Below are positions 1 to 11,215 of a stretch of DNA of 64,000 nucleotides, in pieces. Origin of the DNA: Aporrectodea caliginosa (Eukaryota > Annelida > Clitellata > Crassiclitellata > Lumbricidae); assembly GCA_020284085.1 (NCBI GenBank), contig JACEVL010000206.1, forward strand, positions 857,001-921,000, written 5' to 3'. The translations under genes were made by a program, and so were the position numbers. The notes below the pieces were generated by a model that made no database searches, was not told where the DNA came from, and saw only the letters and a program-made list of their open reading frames with translations. Position 1 is the first letter of the stretch, and every line of letters starts with the position of its first letter.

Positions 1-254
1 CCCTGCCAGGCGACCACCTGCTCCGTGGCGTGCTATCACTCTTTATTGAGTCACAGATGGAAAGCAATCTAATTTTAATGTGCGCTGACACAGACAGATG
101 AAAGAATTCCTTGCAATTGTCTGATGGATAATACGAAGCCACTACTTGTTACTTCATTTCAGTCATTCCTTACTATGATTGAGAATGCCAGTTGACAGAT
201 AGATCCCACACAATGCACTGCATGTAAGATTTGAAGAAAAAAAAGAAACAATGT

Positions 255-411
255 CAGACTAAGACTACGTTGGACAGATGATATAAATAAGGACATAACA
301 TTGCTTCGACTAACACTTTGGGGAGCAATGGACTTGACAAATGACCGAGGAAAATATAGGTCATTTATTCGTACCCATCGCCGCCAAATGCTTGACATCA
401 CATATATGTAA
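255..411 (+). mobile_element. RTE-like LINE, C-terminal remnant
   Basis: One frame reads RLRWTDDINKDITLL ... LTNDRGKYRSFIRTHRRQ, the Arg-rich tail typical after the reverse transcriptase of RTE-type LINEs (R-RLRW-DDI). It terminates at a TAA near 411. Related pieces lie at 38900-39040, 39508-39640, 49320-49610 and 50680-50870. Confidence 0.7.
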
Positions 412-469
412 ACAATAACACTTACATCCACTCAACACAACCAACTTCTGTCATCTTGCTGCACTAATC

Positions 470-652
470 ACTTAGTAAGTAGGCCCCTGTCCAGCGGGAC
501 GTGTCCCTTTAGGTGTGCCTATTGAACCCTAAAAGTACTGTCATAATTTGCCATTCGATGTTATTCTTATTCACTGTAAAAAATTAACATATGCACTGTA
601 TGTATTCATTCTGGGGAACAATAAAAATGTCTTATGTCTTATGTCTTATCAG
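470..652 (+). mobile_element. Probable LINE 3' end with heptanucleotide tail
   Basis: An AT-rich 3'-UTR-like stretch ends GGGGAACAATAAAAATGTC and then the unit TGTCTTA repeats about three times. An AATAAA signal directly followed by a short tandem tail is typical of CR1/I-type LINE 3' ends. No coding part is seen. Confidence 0.4.
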
Positions 653-857
653 GAACTGATGATGATTATCATTGTTATAAATTATTTATTCTTATTTGTG
701 CTTCCTTTTTAAATTCTTTTTCAGCATTAAGCAATCATGCTAAGTAATTACTTAAGTAATTATTTTTTCGCTAATTTAAATATTTATTTATTTATGGGAT
801 CATTTATGAAGTGCTTTAAACGTAATAGCAAATTATTTTTTACATTTCTACGCAAAG

Positions 858-1120
858 ACTCTGTTTTCTTGGTCTCGGCGCACAAGGGTTTGTTTTTTAG
901 GGCTGGTTAAAAATTCGTTTATTTAACGAGGGCTGGTCCTTCCATTCAACTTATGTAGGGCCTATTTCCAAACATGGCGTCAAGGTCAACGTTTGTTCTG
1001 TTATACGTGTATACGCAAGAGCATCCCCGGTGATGAATGATTCCGAATATTCCAGGATTACTTACCATTCGTGACGAAACTTAACATTCCTTGGGCTACA
1101 TGTTATGGGCACTATAGAAA
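858..1120. repeat. Dispersed repeat, copy 1 (paralogue at 2046-2290)
   Basis: Both segments share CTTGG(T/C)CTCGGC, a TATTTCC(A/G)... CATGG(C/T)GTCA run, TTATACGTGTAT and CCCCGGTGATGAAT in the same order, at perhaps 70-75% identity. They look like two old copies of one element about 250 bp long. Confidence 0.55.
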
Positions 1121-1137
1121 TTTCGAGATTTCGAGAT

Positions 1138-1739
1138 TATGCCGCACCTGGCGTCATCTAGGCTCTTTTAGAACTACATGCATGAAATTACAATCTATTA
1201 CATAACTCAAAAGATTTCGAAAGATCTCAACGACGTTTATGTCCGAACATTGCAGTTGTAATTGCAATTTGACAAAGACAAGAATTATCACTATTGTTTT
1301 GTCTTGTATTATTGTATAGTCTTGCATCATTGCATTGTCGTGTGTTATTGCATTGTCTTGTATTATTGCATTGTCCTGCATTATTGTATCGTCTTTTATT
1401 ATTGTGTTAGCTTATATTGCTGTATTTTCTTGTATTATTGTATTCCGTTGTATAATTCAGGTTAAATCAGTGGCATACAGCGAGAAAGGTTGACATTGCG
1501 CAGAAAATACAACGCTTTAGAAGTTTGGAGATTACGATTACGATTACGATTACGTGTTCTCTGTTTTTTGCCGTTAATTTTTTCGGTGTCGAACGTCTTG
1601 CATTTCTTTTTTTATTGAGTGACTGTCTCGTTGGATGTCTTTATTTCCTGCGCGAATAATCGATTTGAAGAATTTTTAAAATCTTTGTTATCTGTTTATG
1701 CCGCACCTGGCGTCATCTAGGCTCTTTTAGAACTACATG
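1138..1739. repeat. 43-bp exact direct repeat pair
   Basis: TATGCCGCACCTGGCGTCAT and the following 23 bases, ending ACTACATG, occur identically at 1138-1180 and 1697-1739. The 516-bp spacer holds the 18-bp minisatellite. Confidence 0.8.
1290..1451. repeat. 18-bp minisatellite, about 9 copies
   Basis: The unit is approximately ATTATTGCATTGTCTTGT, repeated nine times with scattered substitutions. Its reading frames on both strands are artefacts of the period being divisible by three. Confidence 0.8.
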
Positions 1740-1794
1740 AATTTATTTATGCTACCTATGTCATATCACCTTGCAGCTGCTACATACCTGTCGT

Positions 1795-1985
1795 GTTCGA
1801 GATATGCCGTTTCTCCCCCGGGATTTTCGTGGTGAGGACGCCTCTGAATAGTTATTCGGATAGAGGCGCTAAATAAATCTATAGATACGATACTACTACT
1901 ACTACCACCACCACCACCACCACCACCACCACCACCACCACCACCACCACCACCACCACCACCACCACCACCACCACCACCACCA
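1795..1985 (+). mobile_element. CR1/L2-like 3' end followed by (TAC)n/(ACC)n array
   Basis: GAATAGTTATTC...GAGGCGCTAAATAAATC resembles the 3' end of the L2-like elements at 55453 and 56443 (reverse there). The tail runs ATAGATACGATAC into (TAC)n and then a perfect (ACC)n of about 75 bp. Confidence 0.5.
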
Positions 1986-2045
1986 CTTTGAACGGTATAG
2001 CATATATAGCATATTATTTTTCATACTTCTACCGAAAAACATGTA

Positions 2046-2370
2046 CGATCTCTAACTTCTTGGCCTCGGCAGACCAGGGTAGTTGTACCAAAAGGCTTCC
2101 ATTTTAGTTACGCTTGGTCTATTTCCGGACATGGTGTCAGAGTCGGCTTTTGTCGGTTATACGTGTATGCTGGAGCCTCCCCGGTGATGAATTATTCCGA
2201 ATACTGTATTCCATTATTACTTGCTGTTCTTAGTTAACCCTAACATTCTTTGGGGCTATCTTCCATGGGGTAGCAAAGTGGAACAGAAAAGTAGAAACAT
2301 CTGTTTAACGGGTGATTGCAACCCACGACATGTGGGTTGTCGGCCCAGCGCTATAACCACTGGGCTGTCG
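2046..2370 (-). mobile_element. tRNA-derived SINE, plus copy 2 of the 858-1120 repeat
   Basis: On the minus strand the head reads CAGCCCAGTGGTTATAGCGC ... GGGTTGCAATCAC, a degraded tRNA promoter (A box, B box). The body is the paralogue of 858-1120. The 2370-2680 part that follows is unique, GC-rich and carries no recognisable gene. Confidence 0.6.
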
Positions 2371-2732
2371 TACTCCGCTAAAGGAATGTCCCAGGGCCTT
2401 TGGGCGGGTTCGGACGGGGCTTTTGATCAGAGGCGGTCTGGGCGATGTGCGGTGCCCAGCAGAGATGCTTGGATTGGGTGGTGCTCGCCGCTGTCTCGGC
2501 TCTTCCGCAGGGTTGTCTCTGCTTAATGAGCCAAACCTGTTCGACGAAAACCAGAACTTTGGAATATCTGTTTCTCCGCTTCATTTCCTATTACACAGGG
2601 TGCCTTCCACGGCTGTTCGGGGCATGGTCTGGCTTGACTCGGAGCATGCTCCATCTTGAAGAAGAAGAACAGTCCATTGAGCTAGCCGAGAGGCAGTCAT
2701 GGGTATGTAGTGTTAGGGACATCATTTTCCTA

Positions 2733-2947
2733 GCCTCGGCTTATGACGGTGGATAACCAGTCCTCTCCCTCGCCGTCTTATCTTCATAACGACAGTGTAC
2801 GGTAGTGCACTCATTATAGCTGAGTTGGCTAGGGGTCGCTGGTGGAGCAGAAATCTCGAACCAAATTTCTGCCCTGGTGGTGATTTGAACCCCAGAACTC
2901 TCGATTGACAGTCCAGCGCGCTAACCACTACACTATTGAGCACCCCT
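2733..2947 (-). mobile_element. tRNA-type SINE, nearly full length
   Basis: On the minus strand: TAGTGGTTAGCGCGCTGGAC (A-box region), GGGGTTCAAATCACC (B box), then GAGATTTCTGCTCCACCAGC, the ACTGTCGTTATGAAGATAAG body and the CCGAGGCTAGG end. The same SINE is at 17885-18165, 14390-14905, 44955-45115 and 47490-47695. Confidence 0.8.
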
Positions 2948-3229
2948 CCCCCCCGGAAGGTTGGATTGCCAATGCGATAATCGAATTTCATGATTAGTTT
3001 CACCTCTCTGCTTTTTCTTTTAGATCTGCTCTAAGATCAAAATTGCATGTAATACACGCACGATTTCCTATGAAACGAAAGCTTCTGTTGCCTGTGAACT
3101 AGACCCTACTTCCGCTAATAGAGGCAATAGCCTACGCAGTATCGCACGCAGAAATGTCTTCTGAATATTTATAGTAGACGGTAAGACACTTTAAAAGGTG
3201 TGTAAATTTGAGAGCCGCATTACTTTTCA

Positions 3230-3660
<431 letters not shown>

Positions 3661-3787
3661 TGTTTCCAATCAATCAATCAATTTCGTTTACTCTCAAAAT
3701 CAAGCTTCCAACTATAGTACTATACCCTGGGCATTGCCTCTGCTCTGCTTGCTTGTTAGTTTCTCTTGAACGTCAATGTGTCACAAA

Positions 3788-3863
3788 AAAAATTATCAGC
3801 GTCGTCCGCCTCCTTTATCCAGGCTTGAGACTGGCACCACTCGAGTACGTACAGTTGCGGAGT
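3788..3863 (-). repeat. Family A short retroposon, degenerate copy
   Basis: ATTATCAGCGTCGTCCGCC, then CCAGGCTTGAGACTGGCACC and a GCGGAGTT end match the reverse of the family A consensus. 3870-4190 holds no gene that I can recognise. Confidence 0.65.
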
Positions 3864-4199
3864 TACTCTACTTGCTCATCCTCGACACTGAACATGCTCT
3901 GAGTCAAGCCTGAGGAATGTAAGAAAGCATCGCAGTAAGCTCGCTCTGCTTGCTGTTGTTCCAAGTTGATGCGGGGGTATGCTCCGAGTACAGCCTGAAC
4001 CACATTCGGAGATGTCTGGACTGTTCAACGTCTTCGGCTGTTTGATAGGGTGTGAAAGGGAGGCGGGATTGGAATTGAGGGTGAGGGTTGATGTGCAGAA
4101 AGGGGTTTCGCCATCGATGACACAGGGTGCTCGTTAGTGGAGATGTGTGTTTGAGGCAGACCCTGAGTCAAATAACCATCGATACAAAGGGTGACGTTA

Positions 4200-4386
4200 G
4201 ACAGACACACAGACAGACAGACAGACAGACAGGCTGACAGGCAGACAGGCACACAGACATACCATCTGACTGGCTGACTGACTGATTGTGTATCTCACAG
4301 TATCTGACTGTGTGACGCATTTACTGTATGTTTGTCTGTCTGCTAGAAAGACAGACAAAACGATGACAGACAGACAGACGACAGAT

Positions 4387-4456
<70 letters not shown>

Positions 4457-4461
4457 AAACG

Positions 4462-4492
<31 letters not shown>

Positions 4493-4533
4493 ATCAGTCA
4501 GTTAGCCAGCCAGCCATAGAGACATACTCAGAG

Positions 4534-4605
<72 letters not shown>
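4200..4605. repeat. (GACA)n and (GA)n microsatellites
   Basis: Tetranucleotide GACA units at 4200-4245 and 4370-4457 (about 22 copies without a break) are followed by a (GA)n run of about 60 bp at 4538-4600. Confidence 0.95.
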
Positions 4606-4606
<1 letters not shown>

Positions 4607-5035
4607 ACAGACCCAGAGAGTTGTATGGGTGTTTGTGCTTGTATATATCCGTCATCGTACGTGTTTGTATTCCTGCGGCGATGAGAGCGCGGATTAAAGA
4701 TGTGGATCAGACCTCGATCCCTAATGGAAAGCGGATTCTCTGGTCCTGCCTTCAGTCCGCTTTGCATTAAGCGACTCCTAATAAACCTGATGATGCCGTA
4801 AGTGTTCGCTCGTAATTGGCAACAGGTCTGCGAGAAACCAGAGGCATCAGAGAGAGAGACCAGGGGCATCAGAGAGGGACGAGGGGTATCAGAGAGACCG
4901 GGGTACCCTCCCTCTCTCCCTCTAGACTGACAGTCACCAAAAGCTGGTGTTAATTTGCAGGACAAGGAACTGATGGATCCTGTCCGCCTTTGGCTCTCAA
5001 CCGATATGATTATATCCAGCCGCGATATTATCCAG

Positions 5036-5295
5036 GCCCTGTGTGTCTGTGCTTGTACGCGTGTGTCTGTGTGTTTGTATGTGTGTGTGTATGTGTTTGT
5101 ATGTGTGCGTGCGCTTGTGTGTGTATGTGAGTATGTACGTGTGTGAGTGTGCGTGTTGGTTTGAGCGTATGTGGATGTGTTTGTGTTTCTCGGTGAGCGT
5201 GTGGTTATGTGTGTATGTATGTGTGCATGAGCATGTGTGAGTGTGCGTTTGTCTGTGTCTGTGTATGCGTGTATTTGTGTGTGTTTCTCGTTTAT
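5036..5295. repeat. Degenerate (GT)n/(GTAT)n tract
   Basis: About 250 bp of GT-rich DNA dominated by TGTGTG and TGTATGTG. 4610-5035 before it is unique sequence with no recognisable exon. Confidence 0.85.
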
Positions 5296-5399
5296 TCGTT
5301 ATTAGAGTAAATTTTCCTACATCTGGTCGGAATAAACGGCATCGGAAGAGATGAGAAGCGTTTAAAAATTGAGACTTCAGACAGTCAGTGGAAGCTTGA

Positions 5400-5692
<293 letters not shown>

Positions 5693-5754
5693 AAAATATC
5701 TAAGTTTCTTCAACAACCAGTTTCTATCATGTTATGGCCTAACGGAAATCCTCA

Positions 5755-6150
5755 TATGCCGAGGCTGAGATTTTGCAGTCGCTAACACTGATTACCTATG
5801 GCTGCCTCAGGTGAGCTTAAGTAAGGCACTGCTCTTCTCTTCTCTGGCTTCCAGGGCCTTTCACGTCAACCTCATGCCAACATAATTATGTTTCCAAAAA
5901 CAATCCAAATGTAAGCTGGTTGCTTTTAATTTTATATCTGCAGGTAACAGCGTTTTAAAGGTGTCTTATTTGGCCGTTGCAACGACATCTTGTGGCTACC
6001 TGAACTGTATACGTCGCCTTACCTTTTGTTGTGTTTATTCATAATTTGCTACTAGGTAGGTGAGTTGGGAAATTAGCGTCGCCCTCCTACTTTATTCAGG
6101 CTTTGGACTGTCACTTATTTACGATTCTTTAAATCTTCACTTAAACGACA
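5755..6150 (+). mobile_element. Composite SINE tail with short-retroposon modules
   Basis: Starts with a SINE end (ATGCCGAGGCTGAGATTTTG), then GCGTTTTAAAGGTGTCT, AACGACATCTTGTGGCTACC and a family A-like TCGCCCTCCTACTTTATTCA. The same order recurs at 8890-8964 plus 11984-12340, where a 3-kb transposon interrupts it, so this copy gives the empty site. Confidence 0.75.
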
Positions 6151-6189
6151 TGGTATAATTGACTTTTTTAATGACACTGTGTCAAAACA

Positions 6190-6262
6190 AAGAGAATTGG
6201 CGTCGCCCTGCTGTTTATTCCAGGCTCGGCACTGGCACTACCAAAGACAGGTATACATCGGA
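6190..6262 (-). repeat. Family A short retroposon, partial
   Basis: AATTGGCGTCGCCCTGCTG ... CCAGGCTCGGCACTGGCAC matches the reverse of the family A core. Confidence 0.65.
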
Positions 6263-6289
6263 GGAGGGATCTAAACAGATCCAGAGTTG

Positions 6290-6515
6290 AACGGGGCCCG
6301 ATAGCGCATTGGATAACATCTGGCGTAGAGAGCGAGAGGTACCGAGTTCGAGTCCCGTAGGGCGGATATGCTTTGTAGGCTGCTATTAGCGCCGTTGTAT
6401 TGCAGGCTGTCTGTTCTGTTAGTAGTTAAGATTTAAATTGTATAACATGTAAATGTACAGCGCAGTGCGTTTATCAGGCGCTTAATAAAAAAAGATTATT
6501 ATTATTATTATCTTA
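6290..6515 (+). mobile_element. tRNA-derived SINE, subfamily with (ATT)n tail
   Basis: The head GCCCGATAGCGCATTGGATA and the B box GAGTTCGAGTCCCG lie 40-50 bp apart as in a tRNA. The body is GGCTGTCTGTTCTGTTAGTA and the end GCGCAGTGCGTTTATCAGGC, CTTAATAAAA, then (ATT)n. A reverse copy is at 12395-12625. Confidence 0.85.
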
Positions 6516-6689
6516 CTGTAGCACCCTAACAATAAGGCACTTGGTATCAAACGACGAGACAGAGAGACGGCCTTATAAGGAGTATTCAGACGCTGAGAAA
6601 AGAAAACATCTTGAGTCGTTAACGGAAAGGTAGCAACGACTTAACTGCACGAACAGACTTTGCAAGTGGACAAGGTTATCGATTGGTTA

Positions 6690-6770
6690 CAGCGCTTTCT
6701 TTAGCCACCTTTAAAACGTTGCCAATAAATGCTATATATAAGAGACGTCCTTTAACGTACATGATACATC
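6690..6770 (-). repeat. Module M2 (GACACCTTTAAAACG)
   Basis: CTTTAGCCACCTTTAAAACG, then CAATAAATGCTATATATAAG. The same module occurs at about 12846, 13865, 14036, 17145, 26745, 33990, 37990, 44866 and 61985. 6770-7010 has no recognisable feature. Confidence 0.6.
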
Positions 6771-7011
6771 TACGACAGTTGGGTTTTTGTCATTGGATAG
6801 CGGCGTTTACTAAATGCGTAATAAGAGGTCTCATCTTTTATCTTTTACCCCGATGATATAGTTTATTGGGCTACATCAAAACACTATGCTCCTCGTCTCT
6901 CCATCATCAAGGGTTTCACCCCAGACTGAAACCGAAAATGGATCATAGTATACGACCGTATTGACTTTGATTTATCGTTAATTCGTCTGAATCGAGGATA
7001 CACAGGTCACC

Positions 7012-7075
7012 CACCCCTTATGCCGAGGCTAAGTAAATGAAGTCGTTACAACTTCATACCCATGACTGCCTCATG
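7012..7075 (+). mobile_element. SINE 3' fragment
   Basis: CCCTTATGCCGAGGCTAAG ... CCCATGACTGCCTCATG matches the end of the SINE at 17885-18165. Confidence 0.6.
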
Positions 7076-7080
7076 CTGCT

Positions 7081-7125
7081 TTAACCCTATGACGCACACC
7101 TGGGGTCGATTAGACCCCATCGATG
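7081..7125. mobile_element. Possible piggyBac-like terminus
   Basis: TTAACCCTATGACGCACACC is followed by the palindromic GGGGTCGATTAGACCCC, the same layout as the left end of the element at 30673. No matching right end was found, so it may be a solo terminus. Confidence 0.3.
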
Positions 7126-7304
7126 AAACTTCCTTGAATAGCTGCGTTGATACAAATAGTTAACATCTGAAATAATCCTATGATCTGGATATTGTGAAAA
7201 TGGCACTACAGAAACCATTTAATGATCATCAAAGTCTTCAAAGACAAAGTGTCTGAAAGATGATAACAGATGTTAAAGGGTAGAAACGTCTGGTAACGCT
7301 GGGG

Positions 7305-7560
7305 GGGCCCGATAGCGCATTGGATAACACACTGGCATGGAGGGCGAGAGGTACCGAGTTCGAGTCCCGTAGGGCGGACATGCTTTGTAGGCTGCTATTA
7401 GCGCCGTGTATTGCAGGCTGTCTGTTCTGTTAGTAGTTAAGATTTATGTCTTCTGCCATTTGTGTTCTTGTGAATTGTTTCAATTGCATAACTGTACACT
7501 GTAACCGGTTGCGGTTTGTTAACCTGATTGTTTCAATAAACGAAAATATTATTAACGCTA
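7305..7560 (+). mobile_element. tRNA-derived SINE, subfamily ending CAATAAACGAAAAT
   Basis: It has the same head as 6290 (GCCCGATAGCGCATTGGATA, GAGTTCGAGTCCCG). After the shared body it ends CCGGTTGCGGTTTGTTAACC, TTTCAATAAACGAAAATATT. A second full copy is at 41445-41690 and 3' ends are at 29150-29195, 31555-31600 and 49850-49905. Confidence 0.85.
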
Positions 7561-7689
7561 CGCTGGTTCTGTTGGGCAAATTACAATACCACGAGTCATC
7601 AAAGTGCAAATGCTTCCATCGACTCTGCCTCTCGCCCCGTCGTGGAAAGGTCCGACAATCACCTGCCTTTGCATGGCTTTCGTGCATCT

Positions 7690-8456
7690 CTGGCGATGAA
7701 GAAATGATTGTTTGTGGGGAGATGAATAAATGATGGTTTGCCTCGCTATGAAGAAATGATGGTTTTTGTCGGGCGATGAAGAAATGATGGTTTTTGTCGG
7801 GCGATGAAGAAATGATGGTTTTTGTCGGGCGATGAAGAAATGATGGTCTTTGTCGGGCGATGAAGAAATGATGGTTTTTGTCGGGCGATGAAGAAATGAT
7901 GGTTTTTGTCGGGCGATGAAGAAATGATGGTTTTTGTCGTGCGATGAAGAAATGATGGTTTTTGTCGGGCGATGAATAAATGATGGTTTGCCTCGCGATG
8001 AAGAAATGATGGTTTTTGTCGGGCGATAAAAAAATGATGGTTTTTGTGAAGCGATGAAGAAATGATGGTTTTTGTCGGGCGATGAAGAAATGATGATTTT
8101 TGTCGGGCGATGAAGAAATGATGGTCTTTGTCGGGCGATGAAGAAATGATGGTCTTTGTCGGGCGATGAAGAAATGATGGTTTTTGTCGGGCGATGAAGA
8201 AATGATGGTTTTTGTCGGGCGATGAAGAAATGATGGTCTTTGTCGGGCGATGAAGAAATGATGGTTTTTGTCGGGCGATGAAGAAATGATGGTTTTTGTC
8301 GGGCGTTGAAGAAATGATGGTTTGTCGGGCGATGAAGAAATTATGGTTTGTTGGGCGATGAAGAAATTATGGTCTTTGTCGGGCGATGAAGAAATGATGG
8401 TTTGTTGGGCGATAAAGAAATGATGGGTTTTGTCGGGCGATGAATAAATGATGGTT
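7690..8456. repeat. 28-bp minisatellite, about 26 copies
   Basis: The unit GGGCGATGAAGAAATGATGG plus TTTTTGTC is repeated head to tail. Variant units (TTTTTGTC to TCTTTGTC, GAATAAATG, shortened TTTGTC) recur in order at both edges, suggesting block duplication. No spacers and no coding frame. Confidence 0.95.
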
Positions 8457-8739
8457 TGAGTTTTTGGTGGCTATTATATTTCATTGGATGAAACCAATAC
8501 TGAATTTAGTTTATTGAAGCTAATTGATAACTAATAAATTAGTATTTATCTGTTACCAAGTTACTAAGTTTCTTCATCGCCCTTAACCTCACGTAATGTA
8601 TCTGCATATTTCTGTTTAATTACGCAGTGTCTTAATAAAGATAATTATTAAAGATAAGTAACGTCTTCAGAGTTGAAATCATAGAATTGTGCATCATCTA
8701 CTTAGTTTCCATTGTTTAACGACAATTTTGTGTTTCGCA

Positions 8740-8964
8740 ATATTCCAAGTCAGGGTTCAAATCCGCGCCAAGGCAGGAATTTGTTTTAAGACTTCTTTTC
8801 CACCTGCGCCCCCTAGCCAACGCAGGTGCACCGAGTACAGTACACTGATCGTTAACTGCCGGTGTGAAGATGAGACGGCGAGGGAGAGTACTTGCCACCC
8901 GCACTCATATGCAGAGGCTGAGATTTTGAAGTCGCTAACACGGCTAACTTTATGGCTGTCTCTT
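8740..8964 (+). mobile_element. SINE interrupted by the 3-kb transposon (5' part)
   Basis: GGGTTCAAATCCGCGCCAAG (B-box region), the CCCCTAGCCAACGCAG body, then ATGCAGAGGCTGAGATTTTG and TATGGCTGTCTCTT. The SINE resumes at 11975 after the 9-bp duplication CTGTCTCTT. Confidence 0.8.
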
Positions 8965-9220
8965 TAGGGTGTCCCAGAAATATTTTTTGTTGAAATTTTT
9001 TATGCAGTCCCTCTAAACAGTTTCTCTATGGTCCCATAATAATAACTGGAAACTTTTATGACATTTAAAAAATATTTAGGGGTCCCCCAAGAGACTTACA
9101 TTTCCCCCATATTGGCATAATTTCTAAACGCTTTCAGATACCAACCTTTGACCCCATGATAACATATTTAATACCACTGGAAAGCTCTTAAATAGTAGAA
9201 TCTACAAGTATGTAACTTTA

Positions 9221-9838
9221 TTGGATACAATCCGATACGTAGGTATTGTTTTACGATCAAATAATGAAAAAATTGTACAAAACTCGCAATATCAGTTATT
9301 ACCACTAATTGCTAGCAGTAGTCTGGAAAATGGTCTGGAAAAAATATGGAAGGACAAACATGTGAGTATAGACACGAAAAAAAGATTGGTGAAGGCTCTG
9401 ATCATACCAACGGTAACATACGGCAGTGAGACATGGACAATGACCAAGAAAATGAAAAAAAAGATTAACGCATGTGAAATGTGGATATGGAGGAAGATGC
9501 AGAGAATATCATGGAAAGAGAAAAGGACCAACGATTGGGTGCGCATGAGTATCGGAATTGAGAATGAAGAGACACTACAACAAACAGTGCTAAGAGCAAA
9601 GTTGAGGTTCTTTGGTCATGTCATGCGATCAGATGGATTGGAAAAGGAAATGATGTTAGCATATGGAGAGGGAAGGAGAAAACAAGGACGACCAAGGAAA
9701 AAGTGGATGGACGAGATACATGAAACAACTGGAATGAATTTGGCAGAACTGAGAGATGCGACGGCGGACAGAAGGAAATGGAGAGGCTTGATCATGAAGG
9801 TCGCTAGAGTTCCAGGAACTGACAGCACAAGGTAACAA
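9221..9838 (+). pseudogene. RTE-type LINE reverse transcriptase C-terminal fragment
   Basis: An open frame of about 200 codons holds ALIIPTVTYGSETWTMTKKM, then MWIWRKMQRISWKEKRTN, LRFFGHVMRSDGLEK and GRRKQGRPRKKWMDEIHE. This series is the standard thumb and C-terminal region of RTE-class LINE polymerases. There is no palm domain (no YADD) and no endonuclease, so it is a truncated fragment. The first 30 residues are probably DNA of the surrounding inverted repeat read through. It lies inside the 3-kb TIR element. Confidence 0.85.
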
Positions 9839-10379
9839 GGGAAGTCATTATTACAAATCCTTGAAAATGCAGCAAGCCATGGCTTCAGTTCCTCCATACC
9901 TTCATCTGCTTACACCTTCAGGTGATTATTCTTCAGTTCTACAATCTACATTCTAATCGTAATCGTAAACCCGAGATTTCTAGAGCGCCCACAAAGCGGA
10001 GTCGTGGGAACCAACTTATTCACAGGCGCTTAATCAAAACAATCGATAGGCAGGTGTTCAAGACCCAGGGAGTCAGGCAGACAGACAGTCAGACGGCTAA
10101 GGTGCGTTATGCTTGGAGTTGAAATGACGAGAAAGGTGAGGGGAAGAGGAGGAATCGGATCGGGATAGACTTTGTGAAAAAGCAGTGCTTTCAGTTTTGA
10201 GTGGAAGACCTGTGGAGAGATAGCAAGAGGTGAGGTTTTGGTGAGTTCGTGGGATGGATCTGATATTTTGTCGTAGCACTGGTGGGAGTTTGTTTCAACG
10301 AGGCGGTACAGCTATGGCTATGTACCGATTTACAATGCTACATGTCTACAAGATTGTCACGATTGCTCTTAGAAAACTC

Positions 10380-11215
10380 ATGCGGATGTTATTCGACAAC
10401 TTGTAGAAGAAACCTCGTTCTTCATTATTGTTGAATTGAAATTTTGTATCAGAGCTATGCCACGTTCAGCACTGTTATTCACACAGGTCAAGTAATTAAC
10501 AAGCGATCTCATACGATTGGCTTTCCGAACACTCTTCAACTGGAATATCAAGAAAACTGTCGTCGATGGCGGTTAAGAAGTTTCAAGAAATAGATCATTC
10601 CGTTAATCTACAGAAAAGAGACTGACCCAGGTGCAATCCCTGAGCATCTCCAATTGTCGAGATAAACTGCTTTCTCTTCAGTAGATGCTGATAAAACAGA
10701 CAGATGCTTAGGTACCAAGAATGACGCTGCATCATCTTCAGTTCTGTGGATTGCAGAGCGCAACATCACAGTCATGCAGTTAATTCCTTTGGATTAGTTG
10801 AATGTCATTGATGGGTGTACTGCAGCAACGACTCCACATGAGAACCACCATTGGATGTAGATGCTAACAACAAATTTGTTAAATCGTTGGATACCCTGTA
10901 ATTCACGGGCCGTTTCCATCACAAAGCAATTCCATCTTCATCGAGTATATTGCCTTTGCCATCCAACGCGCTCTGTGAAGGTCACCAGGCCTGCAAACCG
11001 CTGCCGAGCTGCTCAATCCAACCATGGATGCCGCAAGTTGGAGAAAGTCTCGATAATTATCTTGAGGATGACTATGTTGAAACTGTTCAGTAATGAACTC
11101 TTTCAATTTGTCAGACATAGTCATCAATGGCATTGGTCAAGGGCAAGGCTTTGGTTGACGGTTGGCCAGTTCGGACAATTTCTCTTTAAATCGCTTGAAG
11201 AGCAGAATGTCAGGC
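10380..11215 (-). pseudogene. Decayed coding remnant of the 3-kb transposon
   Basis: Minus-strand fragments in different frames are all that is left of a protein: DILLFKRFKEKLSELANRQ (near 11210-11150), then DKLKEFITEQFQHSHPQDNY and HRARWMAKAIYSMKMELL (11133-10903), and farther on NNSAERGIALIQNFNSTIM (near 10500-10440). I recall similar strings in large uncharacterised metazoan proteins with many genomic copies but cannot name the family. Stops and frameshifts between the blocks show it is dead. Confidence 0.6.

Noticed and set aside
7690..8456. CRISPR-like periodic array
   Set aside because: The 28-bp units are contiguous without spacers, and the DNA is clearly eukaryotic; it is a minisatellite.
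9221..9838. A host gene of about 204 codons
   Set aside because: The sequence is the C-terminus of an RTE-type reverse transcriptase, truncated and nested in a transposon.
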